From assembly GCF_000718015.1 (NCBI RefSeq), contig NZ_JODY01000031.1, positions 97,529 through 161,528 on the forward strand: DNA of 64,000 nt. The letters are read 5' to 3'. This document shows, one piece after another, positions 60,301-64,000 of the stretch. The notes below the pieces were generated by a model that was not told the DNA's origin, did no database searches, and worked only from the letters and a program-made list of their open reading frames with translations. The stretch is from Streptomyces catenulae (lineage in GTDB: Bacteria > Actinomycetota > Actinomycetes > Streptomycetales > Streptomycetaceae). Position numbers and translations under genes: made by a program. Position 1 is the stretch's first letter. The number at the start of each line of letters is the position of its first letter.

Positions 60301-60406
60301 CCGGGACGGTGGCGGCGGCTCCCGGCTGCCGGACACCAGGGTCATCCGCCACCCGCGAAGGCGCCGCGCCCTGCCGTCCGGACGTCGCATTTCGCTCACG
60401 TCTCAC
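57350..60406 (-). CDS. LPG-synthase-like flippase with internal kinase-like domain
   Basis: Protein of 1018 aa. Residues 1-165 are disordered; 165-370 contain six to seven helices; about 390-620 resemble a degenerate protein-kinase/aminoglycoside-kinase fold (VYEHIGGRRLDALADEE hinge, IAHRRLVGDALLVD catalytic loop, LTELRGGEIA in place of DFG); a coiled coil (630-690) follows; and 700-1015 is the LPG_synthase_TM/UPF0104 flippase domain ending VEGALITALTLAGLGGDVAFPAVLLFRLMTFWLPVLPGW. The aminoacyl-transfer domain of MprF is missing. It may flip a lipid or glycolipid. The GTG start lacks a good ribosome site, so the N-terminus is uncertain. Confidence 0.8.
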   Translation of the reverse strand: MRRERNATSGRQGAAPSRVADDPGVRQPGAAATVPGGPAPRRRAARPAADQGKQQRRPSAVSATEKASTIEKAERPGASERPDGPAPCAGDDAQRTPQGHETGAGAQPDVEHAGPERPAGAAGAAGGGDADVPRTGSHLATCDSAGCAGGEHADRVSGDEPLLPARVHRPADLLRLLLGIAGIALVLALAAFAHATTQGLADDIGKGAGQAPRLLINFAGLASSVAVLIVPVAFAVERLIKRDGLRIADGVLAAVLAHGVSLATDLWVAEAAPESIRAALTQRMHDGSLTTPVHSYLAPVIAYMTAVGMSRRPRWRVAMWCVLLLDAFAVLVGRYTTPFAIVTTVLIGWTVAYGTLYAVGTPNVRPTGQHLLAGLRRVGFRPVSALRAEDVANPDHPEHSDRGRRYLVTREDGPPIDVTVVDREQQAQGFFYRVWRRLSLRGINQRRSLQSLRQALEQEALLAYAAIAAGARAPKLIATSELGPDAVMLVYEHIGGRRLDALADEEITDAVMRSSWEQVAALQSRRIAHRRLVGDALLVDRSGKVTLTELRGGEIAAGDLVLRMDVAQLLATLGLRVGAERSVAVAVEVLGPDAVADCLPLLQPIALSRTTRATLRQRARERSAREREAVLELSRSAKEARERLAASGPADRKRLRAMRAQAKADEKRALDEASEEVREEDLLAQIRRQVLLIRPTAVIEPAKLERLSPRILISWIAGAFAAYLLLSQLMSQVAHFNLLDVIKEAQWVWVLVAMVFSGTTYIAAAMSLLGFVTEKVSFVRTVIAQIAGNFVKLVAPAAIGGVALNTRFLQRAGVRPGLAVASVGASQLFGLGAHVLLLLTFGYLTGTESGDDQLSPSRTVIAGLLTVAVLVLVVTAVPALRKFVVTRVRSLFAGVVPRMLDILQRPGKLVTGIGGMLLLTAANVMCLDASIRAFGGGDTLSYASIAVAFLAGNALGSAAPTPGGVGAVEGALITALTLAGLGGDVAFPAVLLFRLMTFWLPVLPGWLAFTRLTRKGEI

Positions 60407-60639
60407 CAGTCACCGCCCGGAAGATGGTGGCACGCCCGTGCGGGGGCCGGGGGGATCAGGGTGGTTTTCGGGGCCGCGAGAAGCGGAAGCCGCGCCCCCG
60501 CAAGAGGCCCGGCGACCGCCACACCACCCGCCCCGAGCCTCCCCCATCCCGGGCCCGCCCGCAGGCCGCACCCCACCGCCCCACGGCCCCCACCGCGCGC
60601 CCCGTGCCGATGTCGGTGGGGTACGGCAGGATGGACCGA

Positions 60640-61293
60640 ATGAGTGGCCACAGCGACGGCACCGCACCTGACCCCTCCGAGGACGACGGCCCGCCCCCGG
60701 AGGGCGCCCGCCCCGCACCCGAGCTGCCCGACTACGCCGAACGCGTCCTCGGCCTGGCCGAACGCATCCCGCCCGGCCACGTCCTGACCTACGGTGACAT
60801 CGCCGCCCGCCTCGCCGCCCAGGACCGCGACGGCCGCGGCTCCGGCGGCCCCCGCCAGGTCGGCCGCGCCATGGCCCTCTACGGCGGCGCCGTCCCCTGG
60901 TGGCGCGTGGTCCGCGCGGACGGCGCCCCGCTCCCCGGCAGCGAACACCGCGCCCTCGCCCACTACCGCGCCGAAGGCACCCCGCTGCGCACCGCCGCCG
61001 ACGGCTCCGCGACCCGCCTCGACATGCGCCGCGCCCGCTGGGACGGCCCCCTCGGACCCACCGCCGACTGTGAGGTTTCCGACACCGCCCCCACCGCCCG
61101 GCACGTCGTCGACCTCACCCACCTCCCCGGGATCCCCGAGGGCGCGCTCCCCACCGGACCGGCCGCCCCCGCAGCCGCCGACGGCCCCCGGGACGACACC
61201 CCCGCCGCAGGTCGCCGCCGCGGCGCCGGCCGCCCGGCCCCCGACGGCCCGGCCCCGCGGACCCGGCGCCACGGCGGCCCGGCGCACCCCTGA
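60640..61293 (+). CDS. Alkyltransferase-like (ATL) DNA-binding protein
   Basis: Protein of 217 aa. Residues 28-110 match the MGMT DNA-binding domain (VLGLAERIPPGHVLTYGDIAARLA, PRQVGRAMALYGGAVPWWRVVRADG). The alkyl-acceptor Cys of MGMT (PCHR) is Trp in PWWR, the mark of ATL proteins, which bind alkylated guanine and hand it to nucleotide-excision repair. The last 90 residues are disordered and basic. An in-frame ATG three codons upstream (60631) is also possible. The pair ATL-adnA is conserved (Rv3204 near Rv3202c). Confidence 0.85.
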   Translation: MSGHSDGTAPDPSEDDGPPPEGARPAPELPDYAERVLGLAERIPPGHVLTYGDIAARLAAQDRDGRGSGGPRQVGRAMALYGGAVPWWRVVRADGAPLPGSEHRALAHYRAEGTPLRTAADGSATRLDMRRARWDGPLGPTADCEVSDTAPTARHVVDLTHLPGIPEGALPTGPAAPAAADGPRDDTPAAGRRRGAGRPAPDGPAPRTRRHGGPAHP

Positions 61294-61496
61294 ACCCGCA
61301 CGCCCCCACCGCCCGCGGCCGCCCTGTGGACAACCACCGCCCCGCCCGCCGTCTCGCGTAGCGTCGGGAAGCGGCGCCGCCCGCCCGGACGGACCCGGCA
61401 GGACGGCGCCACGGCCCCGCGCCGCCGTCACCCTCCGCACCCCGTCCGCGCCGTCCGTCCCGCCACCCCGTACCTCCACCAGAACCGGCGATCCAC

Positions 61497-64000
61497 GTGA
61501 GCTCCTCCTTCTCCGACACACCGCGACGCCCGCACCCCCGCGCGTCGCGGCGGGACGCCCCCGGCCCGTACCGCCTGGTGCGGACCGACATGGGGAGCGT
61601 GGAGCCTCCTGCCTTGGACGCGGCGCAGCGCGAGGTGGTTCAGCACGGCGAGGGACCGCTCCTCGTCCTCGCCGGGCCCGGCACCGGCAAGACCACCACC
61701 CTCGTCGAGTCCGTCGCCGCCCGCGTACACCGCGGCACCGACCCCGAGCGGATCCTCGTCCTCACCTTCAGCCGCAAGGCCGCCGTCGCCCTCCGTGACC
61801 GCCTCGCCGCCCGCCTCGGCACCACCGCCCTCCCGCAGGCCACCACCTTCCACTCCTTCTGCTACGCCCTGGTCCGCGCCCACCAGGACGCCGACCTCTT
61901 CGCCGAACCGCTGCGGCTGCTCTCCGGCCCCGAACAGGACCTCGTCGTCCGCGAACTCCTCGCCGGACAGGCCGACCTCGCCGCCGCCGGACGCGCCCGC
62001 GTCACCTGGCCCGACGAACTCCGTGCCTGCCTGACCACCCGCGGCTTCGCCGACGAGGTCCGCGCCGTCCTCGCCCGCAGCCGCGAACTGGGCCTGGGCC
62101 CCGACGCCCTCGCCGCCTTCGCCCGCCGCACCGGCCGCCCCGACTGGGGCGCCGCCGCCGCCTTCCTCGCCGAATACCTCGACGTCCTCGACGCCCAGGG
62201 GGTCCTCGACTACGCCGAGCTGGTCCACCGCGCCGTCCTCCTCGCCGAGGACCCCGACACCGGCGTCGCCGCCCGCCTCTCCACCGCCTACGACGCCGTC
62301 TACGTCGACGAGTACCAGGACACCGACCCCGCCCAGCTCCGTCTGCTGACGGCCCTCGCCGGACCCGGCGCCACCCGCGGCGCCCCCGGTAGCCCCGGCC
62401 GCACCCTCCTCGCCTTCGGCGACCCCGACCAGTCGATCTACGCCTTCCGCGGCTCCGACGTGAACGGCATCCTCGACTTCCCCACCGCCTTCCCCCGCGG
62501 CGACGGCACCCCCGCACCCGTCGCGGTGCTCACCACCGCCCGCCGCCCCCGCGCCGCCCTGCTCGCCGCCACCCGCGAACTGGCCCGCCGGATGCCGCTC
62601 ACCCGGCTCCCCGCCGCCACCGTCCGCGCCCACCGCGAGCCCACCGCCGTCCGCCCCGGCGGCCGCCTCGACGTCCTCACCCACCCGACCCCCGGCGCCG
62701 AACTCGACACCATCGCCGACCTGCTGCGCCGCGCCCACCTGGAGGACGGCGTCCCCTGGCACGAGATGGCCGTCCTCGTCCGCGCCGGTGCCCGGTCGCT
62801 GCCCGGCATCCGCCGCGCCCTCACCTCGGCGGGCGTCCCCCTCGACATCGACGGCGACGACCTCCCGCTCCGCCACGAGCCCGCGGTGGCGCCGCTGCTC
62901 ACGGCGTTGCGGGTGGCCGCCCAGGGCGCGCTGGGACGCGCCGCCACGACGGCCGGGGACGCGCCCGCACCGGATACGGACGCACCGGACACGGAGGGCG
63001 CACCGGATGCCGAGGCCGCTCCGGACGCACCGGACACGGAGACCGCCCCGGACGCCACCGTCGCCCCCGCCCACCTCACCCCCGAAACCGCCCTCGACCT
63101 GCTCACCTCACCCCTCGGCGGGATGGACGCCGCCGACCTGCGGCGCCTCGGACGGGCCCTGCGCGAGGAGGAACGGGCCGCCGGGACCGCACTGCCCCGG
63201 CCCTCCGACGAACTCCTCGCCCGCGCCCTCGCCGAACCCGGACGCCTCGTCGCCCACGACCCCGCCCACGCCCGCGGCGCCCAACGCCTCGGCCGGCTCC
63301 TGCGCGCCGCCGAAGACCTCCTCGCCACCGGCGGCACCGCCGAAGCCGCCCTCTGGGAACTGTGGAACGGCACCCCCTGGCCACAGCGCCTGCAACGCGC
63401 CGCCCACCGCGGCGGCGCCGCCGGACGCAACGCCGACCGCGACCTCGACGCCGTCGTCGCCCTCTTCGAGACCGCCGCCCGCGCCGAGGAACGCACCGGC
63501 GGCCGCGGCGCCCTCAACTTCCTCGAAGAGCTGGCCGCCCAGGACATCGCCGCCGACACCCTCACCCGCCGCGTCCCCACCCAGGACGCCGTCCGCCTGA
63601 TGACCGCCCACCGCGCCAAGGGCCTCGAATGGCGCCTCGTCGTCGTCGCCGGGGTCCAGGAAGGGCTCTGGCCCGACCTGCGCCGCCGCGGCTCCCTCCT
63701 CGAAGCCGACCGCATCGGCCGCGACGGCCTCGCCGAACCCCTCACCCCCGGCGCCCTCCTCGCCGAGGAACGCCGCCTCTTCTACGTCGCCGCCACCCGC
63801 GCCCGCGACCGCCTCGTCGTCACCGCTGTGAAATCCGCCGCCGACGACGGCGACCAGCCCTCCCGCTTCCTCACCGAACTCGGCACCACCCCCCAGGACA
63901 TCACCACCCGCCCCCGCCGCCCGCTGGCCGTCGCCGCCCTCGTCGCCGAACTCCGCGCCACCACCGTCGACCCCACCGCCACCCCCGCCCGCCGCCCCCC
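61497..64000 (+). CDS. adnA: AdnA-type UvrD/PcrA-like helicase (5' part)
   Basis: At least 834 codons, cut by the window end. SF1A motifs in order: Q (ALDAAQREVV), I (GPGTGKTTT, residues about 58-66), Ia (TFSRKAAVALRDRL), II (VDEYQDTDP, about 270), III (FGDPDQSIYAFRG), IV-VI (TAHRAKGLEWRLVVV, LFYVAATRARDRLVV). Relatives of about 1050 aa add a C-terminal RecB-like nuclease with four cluster Cys, which would lie beyond the window. By context it is AdnA of the AdnAB helicase-nuclease that resects double-strand breaks. The GTG lacks a clear ribosome site; an ATG at 61590 is an alternative start. Confidence 0.85.
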   Translation, partial: MSSSFSDTPRRPHPRASRRDAPGPYRLVRTDMGSVEPPALDAAQREVVQHGEGPLLVLAGPGTGKTTTLVESVAARVHRGTDPERILVLTFSRKAAVALRDRLAARLGTTALPQATTFHSFCYALVRAHQDADLFAEPLRLLSGPEQDLVVRELLAGQADLAAAGRARVTWPDELRACLTTRGFADEVRAVLARSRELGLGPDALAAFARRTGRPDWGAAAAFLAEYLDVLDAQGVLDYAELVHRAVLLAEDPDTGVAARLSTAYDAVYVDEYQDTDPAQLRLLTALAGPGATRGAPGSPGRTLLAFGDPDQSIYAFRGSDVNGILDFPTAFPRGDGTPAPVAVLTTARRPRAALLAATRELARRMPLTRLPAATVRAHREPTAVRPGGRLDVLTHPTPGAELDTIADLLRRAHLEDGVPWHEMAVLVRAGARSLPGIRRALTSAGVPLDIDGDDLPLRHEPAVAPLLTALRVAAQGALGRAATTAGDAPAPDTDAPDTEGAPDAEAAPDAPDTETAPDATVAPAHLTPETALDLLTSPLGGMDAADLRRLGRALREEERAAGTALPRPSDELLARALAEPGRLVAHDPAHARGAQRLGRLLRAAEDLLATGGTAEAALWELWNGTPWPQRLQRAAHRGGAAGRNADRDLDAVVALFETAARAEERTGGRGALNFLEELAAQDIAADTLTRRVPTQDAVRLMTAHRAKGLEWRLVVVAGVQEGLWPDLRRRGSLLEADRIGRDGLAEPLTPGALLAEERRLFYVAATRARDRLVVTAVKSAADDGDQPSRFLTELGTTPQDITTRPRRPLAVAALVAELRATTVDPTATPARRP

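Noticed and set aside
57905..60643. A 912-codon plus-strand frame opposite the LPG-synthase-like gene
   Set aside because: Its translation is low-complexity His/Arg/Gln/Pro, while the minus strand encodes recognisable membrane domains and ends at a matched terminator.

Overview
The window is chromosomal DNA of a high-GC actinobacterium, almost certainly a Streptomyces or close relative. The GC content is extreme, nearly every codon ends in G or C, GTG/TTG starts are common, many genes overlap by ATGA/GTGA, and the gene set is typical: mycothiol deacetylase, SigE/anti-sigma/HtrA/TatB, an AdnA-type helicase and MoeZ. I saw no tRNA, rRNA, CRISPR array, transposase or integrase.

Layout. 0-4 kb: mshB, a small membrane protein, and a proline-rich cell-wall-binding membrane protein. 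4-7.8 kb: an ABC exporter with a DesK/DesR-like two-component system behind a perfect palindrome. 7.8-18 kb: SirB1-like and GNAT proteins, ferredoxin, dapC, two secreted proteins, dapE, a LOG-family protein, folP2-like, a DivIVA-domain protein, tagA and an enoyl-CoA hydratase. 18.5-25.7 kb: DUF3117, an O-methyltransferase, then the sigE-rseA-htrA-tatB envelope-stress block with an ECF-type promoter before sigE. 25.7-36 kb: mrp, DUF1003, an MgtE-N/CBS protein, a lipoprotein with a structured leader, corA, then SUFU, DUF6758, PHP and MarC proteins and a 51-aa protein. 36-45 kb: hydrolase, DEAD-box helicase, ferritin-like protein, DUF3107, TetR, a second hydrolase and a DUF3152 metzincin-like protein. 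44.9-50.7 kb: a peptide-type ABC importer preceded by a cysteine-containing leader peptide. 51-56 kb: a five-to-six-gene cluster with a PelF-like glycosyltransferase, polytopic membrane protein, nucleotide-sugar epimerase and spherulin-4-type glycosidase. 56-64 kb: moeZ, a large LPG-synthase-like membrane protein, an alkyltransferase-like protein and adnA, cut by the window end.

The gene order matches two separate Mycobacterium tuberculosis neighbourhoods as I remember them: about Rv1170-Rv1239c (mshB to corA) and about Rv3211-Rv3201c (rhlE to adnAB). The importer and glycosyltransferase/glycosidase clusters sit inside the second block, between the DUF3152 gene and moeZ, and look like the accessory content.

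Themes. Lysine/DAP and cell-wall genes (dapC, dapE, VanW/YoaR-like protein, lysozyme-like protein) lie beside envelope-stress control and divalent-cation genes. Many transcripts look leaderless, with a TANNNT hexamer 6-7 nt before the start codon. The best candidates for undescribed biology are the Pel-like glycan cluster (50963-56002), the cysteine-leader importer (44835-50697), and the structured leader at 29121-29198.
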